DNA from: Heterocephalus glaber
Lineage: Eukaryota > Chordata > Mammalia > Rodentia > Bathyergidae
Assembly: GCF_000247695.1 (NCBI RefSeq)
Contig: NW_004624730.1
Span: 28,675,310 to 28,739,309 of the forward strand
Length of the DNA stretch: 64,000 nucleotides
Direction of reading: 5' to 3'
The translations under genes were made by a program, and so were the position numbers. The notes below the pieces were generated by a model. That model saw nothing but the letters and a program-made list of their open reading frames with translations, was not told the origin of the DNA and made no database searches. This document shows positions 48,068-59,808 of the stretch, one piece after another (position 1 is the first letter of the stretch; each line of letters begins with the position of its first letter).

Positions 48068-49044
48068 CATTCTTTGTCGGAACACAGGAAAAGTATATTT
48101 TCTCATTAGAAATTGCAGATTATTTTACTTGCACACATAAAATTTTCATTTGAGATGAGAAACATAAAGAGAGAAAGTGATGGCCAGCAGATGAAGGAGT
48201 GCTGGTGATAATGATAGAGAAGCTAAAGCCTGAGTATGAGTAGAGCCAGTGGTTAAGGCTGTACTTGCCATGGAATGGGGGAAGATGAACATGTAAGTAT
48301 CCAAGAACTTTGTGAATTATCTATTTATTTTGTGTTCTTAAGATTATATCTCTCAAGATAAAGTAGTAGAATGTTTGGACATAGAGATTTACATACTCGT
48401 TGGGGAGTCAAGAACTGGTTTTGTGGTTTTTGCTTTCCTTGTTTAAGAAAGTTTTAAGAAAGAAATAAGTGCCTGGAGCTTCTGACAGTTCTCACTTCTC
48501 ACTGGGCCTCTGGAGGTTGCTATACCCTGCTCACCTGTGAACTCTGAAGCAGCATTCCCTGGCTCTCTTAAGGCCATGGATTATATAATTAACTGGACAG
48601 TGTAACCACTCGGGGAGTTTATATAAGACCACTCTCCAAAGGAATTGACACAGAATTCTTGTGTTTTTCACTGAGGAACCAAGATTTTCATAAGTATCCA
48701 AGTTAATTCACAGCTGTGCCCAGATGTGAGCATCCTCACTTCCCTGTTTTGAGCCCTGGGTTCTTACACCTGGAAGAACTTTGATTTTTCAGGAAGATGC
48801 CCTCCTCTAGCCTGTTTTATTTGTTCAGCTCACTACCCCTACCTGGACCTCTTCTCAGTTATTACCAGGTACCCCTAGCTTTGAATACTTGTGTGGACAT
48901 GTTCCCTAGTACTGAGATTTTGATGATTAGGGTACTAACAGGGTGGTAGTAATGAGAAACAAAGACTCAGAAAGTGACCTAGAGGGAGGAGGGCTACAGC
49001 AGTCATGTGTTAATGCAACCTGAAGAGGAAGGAGAATTACCAGA
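48068..49044. other. No gene recognised
   Basis: Non-coding, with no repeat assigned. Confidence 0.5.
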
Positions 49045-49250
49045 TGGGGCGTGAAATGCTTGGGACCAGAAACATTTCCTTGGATGTTGAAACTTTTTGG
49101 ATCTTGGACATAGAGTTTACTGGTCAGTCATCCCTAATCTGAAAATGTTAAATGCTCTGAATTCTGAAACTTTTTGCACATCATGTGTGTGTTAAATGTT
49201 TGGGACTTTGGAACATTTTGTACTTTGGATTTTCAGATTAGCACTCTTTT
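49045..49250. mobile_element. Tigger-like DNA transposon relic
   Basis: 'gaaatgcttgggaccagaaa', 'gtcatccctaatctgaaaat' and 'actttggattttcagattag' are the same family as 5783, 15830 and 56936. Confidence 0.65.
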
Positions 49251-49689
49251 ACCTGTATTTCATCCTATTGTCCCTCATCAGTTTTTCCCCACTGCATAGC
49301 ACCAGATGATATAAATCTGGCCTTTAATTATCTGCTGTTACTCTTGTTACTTAGCAGGAAAATCTTAGGAGCAGGCGCTTTATTTGTGCCTAGGTGGCTT
49401 ATTCTGCCACCTAGGTTTTGAAAACTGCCCCCAGCCACCATAGGACATAAAGTTTTTGGAATTATGGGTATATGTGTGAAAGATTCAGAAATGTTTCCAT
49501 GCAGAGTTAAAAACTGATCTTGCTTCCATTTTGTTTTTCTATAAGGTTTATGTGTGTTTATGATTAAATGCAAAGATTAGCTGCTATGTATTTTTCTCTT
49601 CTAGATTTAGAAATAAATGGCTTATTAAAGATTAAAAAATTTAGCTTGACAAATAATACTTGTTGATACATCTTCATATGTTTTTAAAA
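49251..49689. other. No gene recognised
   Basis: Non-coding, with no repeat assigned. Confidence 0.5.
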
Positions 49690-49699
49690 TTAGATACTT

Positions 49700-49815
49700 T
49701 GAGTTGGCATGGTGGTGCACACCTATAATTCCAGCACTCCGAGAAGCTGAGGCAGGAAGATTGTCACAAGTTTGAGGAAAGCCTGGGCTGCCTAGTGACC
49801 CCATCTCAAAAACAG
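49700..49815 (+). repeat. B1 SINE, + strand
   Basis: 'gttggcatggtggtgcacac', 'aattccagcactccgagaag', 'ctgaggcaggaagattgtca' and the 'ctcaaaaaca' tail. Duplication 'ttagatactt'/'ttagatattc' at 49690-49699 and 49816-49825. The only B1 on this strand. Confidence 0.93.
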
Positions 49816-49848
49816 TTAGATATTCTATGATGTTCAGCAACACAAACA

Positions 49849-50041
49849 CAGTGGTACCTCAGTTCATGAACGTAATTCTTTCCATAATTCTGGTCACAAA
49901 CTAAATTGGACAAGAACAGAGTCAATCTCAATGGTTAGGTTCAGTGTTGACCTTATGGGGAAATTTGATTTGGTTCTCGTCCAATTCAGTTTGGGACCAG
50001 AATTGTGGAAAGAGTTAAGTTTGTAAGCTGAAGTACCACTG
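49849..50041. mobile_element. Palindromic Tc1/mariner-class MITE, 193 bp
   Basis: The two ends are ~69-bp inverted repeats: 'cagtggtacctcagttcatg' on the left against CAGTGGTACTTCAGCTTACA read inward from the right. Only ~55 bases lie between. TA follows the right end; the left flank is CA, a likely decayed TA. Confidence 0.85.
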
Positions 50042-50649
50042 TAACTAACCTTTATTCAACATTAGACACCAGGCATAATGCAAAATGAGTAAAAAATAAA
50101 ACAGTAATTACAATGACATGAGAGGACGTGATCCTTTTTCCATGAGCCTTGCTGTCAAAAAATAAATAAAAAGGAAAAGCTAAAATAGTCAGTATTTGTT
50201 TTCCTTTGGTCTATGGTGTTTTGATTTATGCTACGCATTCCCATTTCCTTTTGTGGAATCCTGACATTAAAGTACTGTGGGATTTCATCCTGGATTGTTT
50301 TTTCTCAGAACTCTACCCAGAGTCCTGATAGGATTGCCACCCCCATCCCACCTGACCTGCTCGCATACACGTACAGTTCCTTTCACCAGTACTGTTTTCA
50401 GGCAGGGCCCTTGCCTTGCGAGTGATAGGACTAGTTACATATAAATATCCCTTGTGTATTCATACTACAAATAGAGGGAGTTGAACACATGTAGTCCAAA
50501 AATATATCTGTTATTGTTTCCAGTCATTTTCCATCCAGCCTTCATCAGCTGCTTTTAGAAGCCAGCTTTTTACACCTTCATCCCATAAAGGTCCTATTTT
50601 GTTCCTTACTCAAAAATTCAGCTATGTTTGATTGTTAATATACATTTTG
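50042..50649. other. No gene recognised
   Basis: Non-coding, with no repeat assigned. Confidence 0.5.
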
Positions 50650-50945
50650 AAATCATGAGACATTTGTAGGAGAATAGATGCGCCTTGAGACCATAATGTT
50701 AAGTGAAATAAACTAGACACACAAGCATAAATATTGCATGGTTTCTTTTATATGAGAAACCCAAATTATGAACAAAAAGCAATATAAAAATAGTGGAACT
50801 AGGGAGATAGATCTTTTTCAAATGGGAAGAGGATCAAGAGGTGGAAGGAGGGGGCTGAAAAAAGGAATGAAGATGTGTTATGTACCAACTCCTCACAAGG
50901 GATGTAAACATTATGTACTCCGAACACATACTAATAAAAAAGTAA
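50650..50945 (+). mobile_element. LINE-1 3' end fragment
   Basis: 'gaccataatgttaagtgaaa', 'taaactagacacacaagcat' and 'gcatggtttcttttatatga' are typical of the L1 3' UTR, with an A-rich end near 50930. Confidence 0.75.
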
Positions 50946-51214
50946 GTGTATAAACAACATTTTTTGTTACTGCCCTGTCCCAGCTTTTTACCAGTTCTTG
51001 GATCAGTACAAAGGCACACCGTGCACTATGCCTAGTTGCCTCTTGCTGTGGGAAACTTCTTCATATGAGCCCTAAATAGATAAATCTTACACTTATTTTA
51101 TAGGTTTTTGCATTCCGTAATTCACTTAATAAATCTCTGTTGGTCATTTAGATAAGTATGAATATTTTTCAGTGAATTAATTTTTTTAAAAGAAAGGTCT
51201 TACTAGCAAGTTTT

Positions 51215-51303
51215 GTTTTTTTTTTTTGGTACTGGGGATCGAACTCGGGACCTTGCACTTGCAAGGCAGGCAGCAGAACCACACTGAGCTAGATCCCAGG
51301 CCC
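51215..51303 (-). repeat. ID SINE with target-site duplication
   Basis: Reverse ID; 'actagcaagttttg' before and 'gctagcaagttttt' after. Otherwise intact. Confidence 0.94.
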
Positions 51304-52053
51304 TTGCTAGCAAGTTTTTTATGGTAGGGTGCATGGGTGTAGGTACTGATGGTGCCACTACAGATTGGATCTCATCAGACATTCAGAAATACATTGTGGT
51401 AACAATACAAAGAATTTTAGTATATGGCCTAATACAAATATTATATAAATGCAGCAAGTACAAAGATATTTAGAGGAAGTGAGTTTGGAAGTTGCAAAGG
51501 GTCTATGAAAGAACTGGCATCTAAATGCTTGTTCTTTTTTTTTTTTTAAACCTCACCTGACTGACCAAAGTGTGTCAGTGATAAAAGTCAACCTAATACT
51601 AAGAGAATAGTGTGAGCAAAGGTGTAATGATCAGAATGGCACAGAGTGGGGCAGGACATAAAGGGCCTACAAGAAATTCATAATTCAGGATGCCATCAAA
51701 TTTTTGTGATTTGTAGTAAAATAATTGAACATGTTCTTTAAAAAATATAGTCAGGCTGGAAACAGAGTGGAGAACATGCCTTTTTGTGTTTCCCTTTGTG
51801 AAGGATTAAATCATGTCAGTTTGTTTAGGGGAGAAGAGGGCAGGAACTGTGCCATCAAAACAAGATGTAAGCCACTGCGTTGTAAGATACTGCCAAAACA
51901 CCTTGTAACAAGCAACAGGCCCAGGAATTCATTGCCAACTGTGTACTTTCCTTTATCTAGAATGATAGTGGAGAAACAGACATCTGGTGCAATATCACCA
52001 CCTTCTGGTAAATGGAAAGAAGCAACAGTTTATAAAATGAGTTAATGTGTGTA
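51304..52053. other. No gene recognised
   Basis: A 106-codon + strand frame (51725-52045) has no family features or support. Confidence 0.4.
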
Positions 52054-52145
52054 ACATTTATTTATTTATTTACAGGGAATCAAACTCGGGACCTTGTGCT
52101 TGCAAGGCAGGCAGTGGTTCCACCACTGAGCTAAATCCCCGACCC
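52054..52145 (-). repeat. ID SINE
   Basis: Reverse ID with a (TTTA)n-type tail; 'ggaatcaaactcgggacctt', 'gagctaaatccccgaccc'. Confidence 0.9.
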
Positions 52146-52869
52146 TCTATATATTTTAAACAGTTCATAAAACCTCACTTTGGTGTAGGCGCTAATGTCA
52201 AGTTGTGATGTAAGCTTTAATTCCAGTTGATGTGTTCATATAGATTTTGTGTTGCTATTATTAGACTGAGTTTTAACCTTAAGGGAATAAATTTCAATTG
52301 ATGTTAGCAAAGAATCTGAGTTTATAACTTTGTTCCAAAACCAAAAATTCCCATGCATGTAATTCCTGTTTTGTGTATCTTTACTTCTGGAAGATGTTTT
52401 GCCTTTAGGTGTGAAACATTGCTCATTGTCATAATTCTGATTGCATCTGTTCTCATGACTCACCTTACTTATCACCATCTATGGTGCATGGTACTCATGC
52501 TCTTTCCAAGTTGGCTGTGTTTTTAAGTCATGCCTTAAGTACCTGTCCTTGGTAGTCTCTTTGTTTTGGTATTTCCAGTGTCCACTACTGTTGCAGAAAC
52601 TCACAAGTGTTTGTTGAGTGAATAATGTTACCAGAATATTGAGGAGACAGGGAATATCCTACAAATCTGATTCTATTAAGTGTAGGTGAGTGAGAAGATA
52701 GAATTAATCTGAAAGCATTAAATACTGTGTATATCCTGGGAGCATTAAATCACCTCATCACTCTTATCTGAGCACTTCAGGTGTCTGAAGCCCCCCATGT
52801 TTAATGACTCAACCTCAGACAGGTAGGTCAGAGGGTGGTACACTGCTTTCTAAGAGAATTTAATTCAGT
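52146..52869. other. No gene recognised
   Basis: Non-coding, with no repeat assigned. Confidence 0.5.
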
Positions 52870-52956
52870 TTTATTATTATTTTTTGTACTGAGGATTGAA
52901 CTCAGGACCTTGTGCTTGCAAGGCAGGTGCGGTGCCACTGAGCTATATCCCCGGCC
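52870..52956 (-). repeat. ID SINE
   Basis: Reverse ID: 'gtactgaggattgaactcag', 'gagctatatccccggcc'. It abuts an LTR remnant. Confidence 0.9.
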
Positions 52957-53258
52957 ACATCTAATTTCTAATGTATTAGTATTAAGAGGGACGGCCTATG
53001 AGAAGTGATTAGGTCATGTGGAGGGGCCCTCATCAATGGGACAAAGGCCCCAGGGAGCTTAATTCCTCCCTTTCTTTTGGCGTGTGAGGACACATATGAT
53101 GCCGTCTGTGAGTAACAAACCCTCATTGGACAATGAATCTGCTTGAGCCTTGATCTTGGAATTCCCAAACTTCAGATCTGTTAGGGATACATTTCTTGTG
53201 TTTTTAAATTAACCAGTTCAAGGTATTTTATTGCAGCAGCAGGAAGGATCTAAGGCAA
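52957..53258 (+). mobile_element. MaLR-type solo LTR remnant (MLT/MST-like)
   Basis: Characteristic order: 'gtgattaggtcatgtggagg', 'ggccctcatcaatgggac', 'gatcttggaattcccaaact' and 'gtattttattgcagcagcag'. A lone, old LTR of the non-infectious ERVL-MaLR group; no internal viral genes. Confidence 0.75.
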
Positions 53259-54424
53259 GTGGTTTGCATGAGGATGTTTGGTTATCTTACATGATTTTTC
53301 AGAAGGAATGGATTTCAGTTAATGTTGACAGAGTCAAAATTTAGACTTGTATGACATGCATCATGACTGAAGTATTGATTCAGAACCTGTATCCTATTTG
53401 GATGGGCTCAGATATCAGGAGAACCAGACTTCCTGCAGGTGATGTTAATCTAACCCCACAGCCCTCCTTCCTGATTGACCTGTTTTAGTTGTCTTCAACA
53501 ACTAAGTTGTCCCGTCCCTTGGAAGAGAAAATACAGCCTCCACCTCCAAAGGTATTTTGAAATCTTACTGTACATAAATTTTGTATGCAGAGTTAACAAT
53601 ATTAAAGATTTGTGATGGCTTTGCTTTGGAGGAGAGAAAGACTATAAATTAGAATTTAGATTATGTTTTCCTTCAGGCAACAAAAGCAAATGAAAATATT
53701 CAATTTGGGTAGGCTGCGTCCTTTCTTTTGACATTAAGCAAAATCACAGGCATCAGGCACTAACTCAGAAACCCATTTATCCATGCTCCCAGGAAGCATT
53801 ATTAGAGAATTTTGTTGAATAGCTGCTAACCCAGCATCCAGGGGTTCACAGTTTGTATAAGCTGGAGGGAAGAATCGTCACAGTGTGGATTCTTATTGAT
53901 AAAATGACAGGATTCATGGAGCTCTTTTTTCTTGTCCCAAGCTGCTTGTTTTACTAAGTAATGCAGTCCTGATGTAGACGTGTATTTACATGTGTATTCT
54001 GAGTGTCCTTGTTTGCCCACACTCCCCCACTTCACACTTACCATGCCACTTTATTGACACTTTCACTTTCAAAAATGTCTGGGTTTTGACATAAAATTAT
54101 TCCCTTGCATTCTAATTGTAAGGGAATAAAATGACAAAAATATAATTGATTAGTTGAATTTAATGTTCTCTTAACGCAAAGTACTGTATTATTTTCAGTG
54201 CTTATTAAATAATGTATTTAGGATGTAGTTGAGATTGTGTTCCAACTTCAGCTGAAGCCTTACAAGTGTTGATGTCATTTATTTGTGTTGATAGCATTTA
54301 GAAACTTAAATAACTAGCCAGGCTTTCATTAATTACTGGTTAACCTTGAGAAATACATTTCATCTCAATATTGACCTATGGTTAAAATCTGACCTTTGTG
54401 AGCCCACGTGGATCCCACCAATAA
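53259..54424. other. No gene recognised
   Basis: Non-coding. An isolated minus-strand donor-like site (CATG|GTAAGTG) lies near 54039, without a matching acceptor. Confidence 0.45.
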
Positions 54425-54590
54425 CCTGTACTAACTATGTGACCTGCAGGAAGTTACTACTTTATTTTGAACTGGGAGTAATGTTAGTGCTTCCTCATTA
54501 GTTGGTTGTGGGAATTAAATGGGTTGTACAGGACACAGCAATGCCTAGTATTTAGGAAGTGCCCAATAAATATGAGCTATTTTTATTTCA
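54425..54590 (+). repeat. MIR SINE
   Basis: 'actaactatgtgacctgcag', 'gaagttactactttatttt' and 'gtgcccaataaatatgagct' are in sense MIR order. Confidence 0.78.
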
Positions 54591-55004
54591 TTAGATAATA
54601 ACCATTCAGTGTTAAAAGTACAAGAGAAGAGTACCCAGGGACTGGGAAGGAGCAGAAAAAACAAGATAATGATAATATCTAGTAGTAGTGCCTCCAGTAG
54701 TAATGTCATCAGTTTCGAATCATAATGGTGAGCTGTGGGGGTCTGTGTCTGCCCAACTCCCAAATCCTGGCACATCTGTGAGACCATGGAGCTCCCCGCA
54801 GAGGCTGAGCCAGGTGAGGTGCAGGACAGAGGCATGGGTTGTTCACCGTTTCTGAGGGAGGCTTGGTAACATCTGGTATAGGTTGCTAAAGGCAGTGAAG
54901 AAAAGAGGGGACTCAGATTTTCAATTCAGGTGCCAGGGTGGATAGTGATGCTATTAACTGAGCATTAAGGCCTCCTTGGTTGAGGTTGGAGAGACAGTGA
55001 TGCA
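54591..55004. other. No gene recognised
   Basis: Slightly G/C-richer. Minus-strand open frame 54545-54835 is unsupported. Confidence 0.4.
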
Positions 55005-55225
55005 GCTCTGGTAACAACCTGGACTTGGAACCAGACCCACCAGTTTCTTAACCTTCATTAGTCACTTCACTTCCCAGCCATGTACCTTTATCTGGTATGC
55101 TTCACTTTCCTCATATGTAAAATGGGTATAATAGGATGCTTACTTCATAGAATTGTTGTGGTGATTGGAAATATTATGTGTAAAATGCTTTGGATACTGT
55201 TAAGCACTATATAAGATTTTATCAT
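55005..55225 (+). repeat. MIR SINE
   Basis: 'cctggacttggaaccagacc', 'tcactttcctcatatgtaaa', 'atgggtataataggatgctt' and 'gaattgttgtggtgattgga' make a near full-length sense MIR. Confidence 0.85.
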
Positions 55226-55429
55226 TATTATCTTTTTTTAACCTGTCACTTTAGGAACCATTCTGAATGGCTACCACAATATATTAACTAAATAATTGCA
55301 TGTAGTACAAACTTAGCTGCTAGCTCTTCAATTTCTCAGTTATTATGTAAATAACATACATAAGTGCCAGTCAAATCACTTCTTTCAAAATCTGTCAGTG
55401 AATGGTTACTCAATTCATGCATATAAAGT

Positions 55430-55795
55430 GTTATAGTTTAGATCCAGAATGTTCCCCAAGAGTCTTATGTTCAAAGGTGGGGCATTTGGGGGGTGATTGG
55501 GCAATTTGAATGGACCCATTGATGAGTTCATAGCTAAATGTGCTTTTAGGAGTTAGAGCCTGGTTGGAAGAGGTGTGTCACTGGGGACATGCTTTTGGAG
55601 GGTGTGTTTTCTAGTTAGGCTCCTCTCTACTTTCTCTGCCTCCTATTTTCCATGGGGTGAGCAGCTTTCCTCCACCGTGCCTTCTACCATGTGGTTTCTG
55701 CCTTGGAGCCAGCCTCCCATGGACTGAATCTTCCTAAACTATGAATCAGATTAAATTTCTTCTCCTTAACTTTTCTTTCAGTGACAAGAAAGTGA
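55430..55795 (+). repeat. Interspersed repeat, ~360 bp, family uncertain
   Basis: Starts 'tgttatagtttagatccaga' and ends 'aagtgattaataca', with internal 'gaagaggtgtgtcactgggg' and 'ccatggactgaatcttccta'. This resembles a medium-length rodent repeat (URR1-like in my recollection), but the family could not be confirmed. Confidence 0.5.
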
Positions 55796-55909
55796 TTAAT
55801 ACAGATAGCAAAATGTGTAGCTGTGTTGCCTTTTAATTTCCTAGTGACAACACGTCGTTTTATAAAAACAAATTAATTGTAAAAACTGAACAACAGACAT
55901 GAACATGTA

Positions 55910-56490
55910 TCAAAGAAATGAAAAGTGATCATGTAGGAAGTGAAATTCAAAAAATGAAAATGGAAGTACTGAAGGAATAGCTGCTGACTGTGGTACAGTA
56001 GGTGTGCCACCAGATGAACTCAGCAAAGGCAAACATACAAGCACCAATGTGGAAAGTGATGACGAGATGAGATGTTCCAGAGAAAGGGATATTGTCAGGA
56101 AACGTCGCCATAAAGGAACTCTTGATATCTTTGATGACTTTGGGAGCACAAAGGATAAAATGTTGGAGAGTAATTCAAATTTAGAAAATAAAAAGAGTAT
56201 GGCAATTTTATAAAGCACAGCAACAGGCTTTGCAGTCTTCTGTGTAGCCTCAGTAGGATGGAAAATTATGTTCTTCACCTGTTTTATAATTTTGCCACTA
56301 GGTGGTGCCAGGTGGCTAGGGAGTAGGCTAAATTCTGCATCTACTAGATGCTTGTATCATGGTGAAAATTTAAAATGTTTGATCTTAGTAAGAAATTTAG
56401 GGATATCAAAAGATTGTTTTGTTTTGAATCATAATGATCTCAGTGTGTTTTTTTACATGATAATATGCCTAGTAAATATTTGATTTGTTG
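55910..56490 (+). pseudogene. Decayed retrogene-like sequence, parent unknown
   Basis: Around 55917-56213 one frame gives a protein-like stretch rich in charged residues (ESDDEMRCSRERD, RKRRHKGTLDIFDDF). Stops occur upstream and at 56211-56213. After that stop the same frame stays open to about 56480 and includes a hydrophobic run (VASVGWKIMFFTCFIILPL) like a membrane segment. No introns or intact start. A polyadenylation-like 'gaaataaaata' lies near 56720. It looks like a processed pseudogene of a tail-anchored or membrane protein, but I cannot name the parent. Confidence 0.4.
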
Positions 56491-56935
56491 GCTTCTGGTG
56501 GCGGCTTGTTGGGGAAAAAATATTTATAAAGTTTTTGTGATCTCAAGCTTTATTTTGTTTTTTTCTTAGTATATCACATTTCCCCTGGTGATTCTTAAAT
56601 CTCTTTATGTTAAAGCTGTACTCTGTTGTGTGTTGTACACACATATTTTGCCTTGAATACTTAAGCTATGTTTATATATTTTCCTATGCATTCCTCCCAT
56701 GAAACTTTAGCTGAGGAAATAAAATACTGGTATAGAATGAGAATTAAGTATCAATGAAGTGGTTTTGTATTATCCAGCAATACAAAACTTGAAAAATATT
56801 CTGTAAGATGAGTTTCTTTGAATATGAGTTTAATGAAGAATGCTAAAATTTCTCTGGGGAAATTGTTTCTCTTCTGAATGAAAGGAAGAATTAATACAGC
56901 ATTTATTGCTCTGTGGGAAGATCCTGAAATATTGA
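56491..56935. other. Possible 3' UTR of the retrogene-like sequence
   Basis: Smooth AT-rich sequence with no repeats up to the AATAAA-like motif near 56720. It may be the copied 3' UTR of the preceding pseudogene. Confidence 0.3.
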
Positions 56936-57252
56936 CTGTTAAGCATCTCTAATCCAAACATCTGGAATCTACAGTGCTCAGAAATCTGATATGATACCAG
57001 AAGTGGAAATTCTGCACCTAATCTCATGACAAAGTACAATCAAAACATAGATGCACTAAAATAGTTGTATAATACTACCTTCAGCATCTGTGTCAAAGAT
57101 GTATATGAGACATACACGAATTTTGTGTTTAGACTTGGGAATATTCCTAAGATAACTCATTAGATGTGTAAAAATATTTCAAAATCCTAAAAACACCCAT
57201 GTCTGGAACAATTCTGGACCTAAGCATTTTGGATAAGGGCTACTCAACATGT
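56936..57252. mobile_element. Tigger-like DNA transposon relic
   Basis: The ends 'gttaagcatctctaatccaa' and 'cattttggataagggctact' form the inverted repeat seen in the three sister copies. Confidence 0.65.
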
Positions 57253-58579
57253 ATAACCCAAAAGCTGTAAGAAATTTTATGTTCCCTGTTGGATATTATT
57301 TTCAAATTATCAATTTTTAAAAACAAAATTCTCAGTTTTTTCACTCTTACTGAAATGTTTATGTGGTACTTTTTGACATGAGTTCCATATTTTTATAGTA
57401 TTTCTATTGCTGCTATTTTACTCATGTAAATGGTTTTTTGTTACCCTTTATACATTTTTGTTACACAGTGTGGGAATCGATGTAAAATATAAGTGATTTG
57501 ATTTTGTGTGGTTTTATCATGTGCATTTAAAAAAATGAGGATAAAACCCTATTTTTTTCTAGGTCAGTGTTGTAAGGTGTTCCATTAATTTAGTAATCCC
57601 ATTTCAGAGAAAAATAGCATCAAATTAAACATGCTCAGTAACTATACAGCAGTCCAATTTTAGAAACACTGAAATGAATTTTAAAATATTGTAACTACCT
57701 CTTGGAATTGAGGCTTGAATTAGAGGATTAGATGAGGTGTGGGGTAGAGATGTCTTGTAAGGCCTAGAGTGCTAAATGGAGCCAGTGAGTGCTATTAAAG
57801 AGGGTAGTTACTTAGTCTGTAGGTTCCAGAAAGGCTGTGAATTCAGCAGCATCCATAAATATCATAGTGGATAATGTCATTTTTGAAATTTTTGACTAGG
57901 AATTGTGGTGTAGGGGAGAAACAGACGATGGAGAGAATAGGCCAGATTGTACTTAGGGTGTCTCCCAGGCCATGGTGCTGCCCTGTTCCGTTTGGGGCAG
58001 CTGTGGCTCATCCTGGATGTTCTCAGGATGGGGAGGAAAACATGAGCTTTTCTCATTAGTTGGTCTAAAAACATTCCTGTCTTCATCTAGTGGCACACAG
58101 TTGCGGAAAGATGGATATTTTGATAGAAATTGTCAGGTAGTTCTTTAAACCCCTTTGTCACCAACTCCTCTGCCAAAACTGACTTTCCTAGTAGATACTT
58201 TGTAGCGCCATCCCTGACTACTGTTCCTGTAATCTTGTTCCTGTCCTTGAATGCAATTTCCACACCTGACCATGATAATCATCGTTGCATTAAGTTATTC
58301 TTGCACCTTCACTTTTACTCACTTTCATTTAGGCTTTTGCAGACAGGTTACATGAGTGTAAATTAAATTTGGTACCCTGTTGTATGTGTGTGTTTATATG
58401 CATGTGTTTATTACCTATAATGTTCTCTGTTAGCAAACATACCTTTACTTTTTTTTCTCTGTTAATGCTTCTAATATAAAGGAACAAATCAGACTCTTCA
58501 TCAATGCTCACACATGATGGTTTTCAAAAAGAAGATGGCTCGATAGTCTTAAGATTTAAAAGCTTACAGTTAAACTTGA
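57253..58579. other. No gene recognised
   Basis: Non-coding, with no repeat assigned. Confidence 0.5.
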
Positions 58580-58680
58580 GCCTGGTGGTACTAGAGATTG
58601 AACCCAGGGCCTCACATGTGATCCCCCTGCTTTAGCCCCCTGATTACCAGAGATTATAACAGTACACCACCATGCCTAGC
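58580..58680 (-). repeat. Dimeric B1-ID SINE, internally deleted
   Basis: ID-like 'actagagattgaacccaggg', then a shortened B1 half ending 'caccaccatgcctagc'. Confidence 0.75.
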
Positions 58681-59352
58681 CACTCTTAGGCTATCTGACT
58701 TTACTTAATGAACTCGGTCAATCATTTTACATTTATATTTTAAAATTAATGATATCCCTGTTAAAGGTTGAGTGTAGCTTACAGGGAAGGATATTTTGCT
58801 AATCATTTTTCTAAAAAACACTGGTAATAGCTGTTTGACGAGCTAAATATACTTATTAGCCACACCTTCATTTTTCTTTTCTAACCTTAGCACATCAGGA
58901 ATTAAATACATTGTAAAAGTATGATGGTAGATATAACTTTAGGATATTGTATCCAGGCTCTGCCTTTCTTAATATTCAATAATTGTTTTCTCTGACATAC
59001 CTTATTTAAAATTAGTTAGATGAACTTGACAATTTCAATGTATTGCTTAAAAATAGAGCCAAACTTCCTCTTTTCCCACCCATTCCCACATTTTCTTTGG
59101 TTCATAAGACATTGAAAAACACAGTGAGATCTTACATAGTTTATAATGGAATGACAGAAAGTACAGTAATCAATATTTACTCAATTATATCTGCAGGAAA
59201 TGAGCTACTTTGAAAATAGCATTTTATTTCCCAACTCTTGAACCTCAAGGCTCCTTAGACTGTCCCCTTATTTCTGTTTCCTGCAAAAGTGAATTCAGAG
59301 CAACCATATGTCCTGGAGAAGTGGTATGGTGCACTAACGTAGCTGCAGCTCC
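58681..59352. other. No gene recognised
   Basis: Non-coding 3' flank of GPR87. Confidence 0.5.
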
Positions 59353-59547
59353 CTTTTTAAGTGGTATTGGGGTTTAGACCCATCCATGGAACACTGAGCT
59401 ATATCCTCAACCCTTTTAATTTATTAAAATTTTGAAATAGGAGTTCACTAATTTGCCCAGACTGGTCTTGAACTTGTGAACCTTCTGACTTAGCCTCTTG
59501 AGTAGCTGGGGTAGCAGAGGAGTAGGTGTGTGCTACCATGCTCAGGT
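59353..59547 (-). repeat. Dimeric B1-ID SINE
   Basis: 'gtggtattggggtttagacc', 'actgagctatatcctcaacc', then reverse B1 'cccagactggtcttgaactt' to 'gctaccatgctcagg'. Strongly diverged. Confidence 0.75.
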
Positions 59548-59747
59548 GGCTGTGGCTTTTCTGGGTCTTCAGTCTGTTCCTACATGAGCCCTACTATTCA
59601 TCCCTATATTCCCTCTCATTTATTTCACTTTTTGTTGTGTCTTCATGTTTTTCTTAGTTTGAAATTATGCCTCAATTTCATGCCATTTAGTTATTTTTTT
59701 CAAATCCATGTTTTGAGGGACTCCAGCAAAGAAAATGAAAAGAAACA

Positions 59748-59753
59748 TTTATT
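59748..59753 (-). promoter_or_regulatory. GPR87: Candidate polyadenylation signal of GPR87
   Basis: AATAAA on the minus strand about 55 bases after the stop codon, the first canonical hexamer downstream. Confidence 0.5.
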
Positions 59754-59808
59754 TACACTTTGTACATATTAATTCCAACAAATGATATGGTCTCATGGTT
59801 TCTAATCC

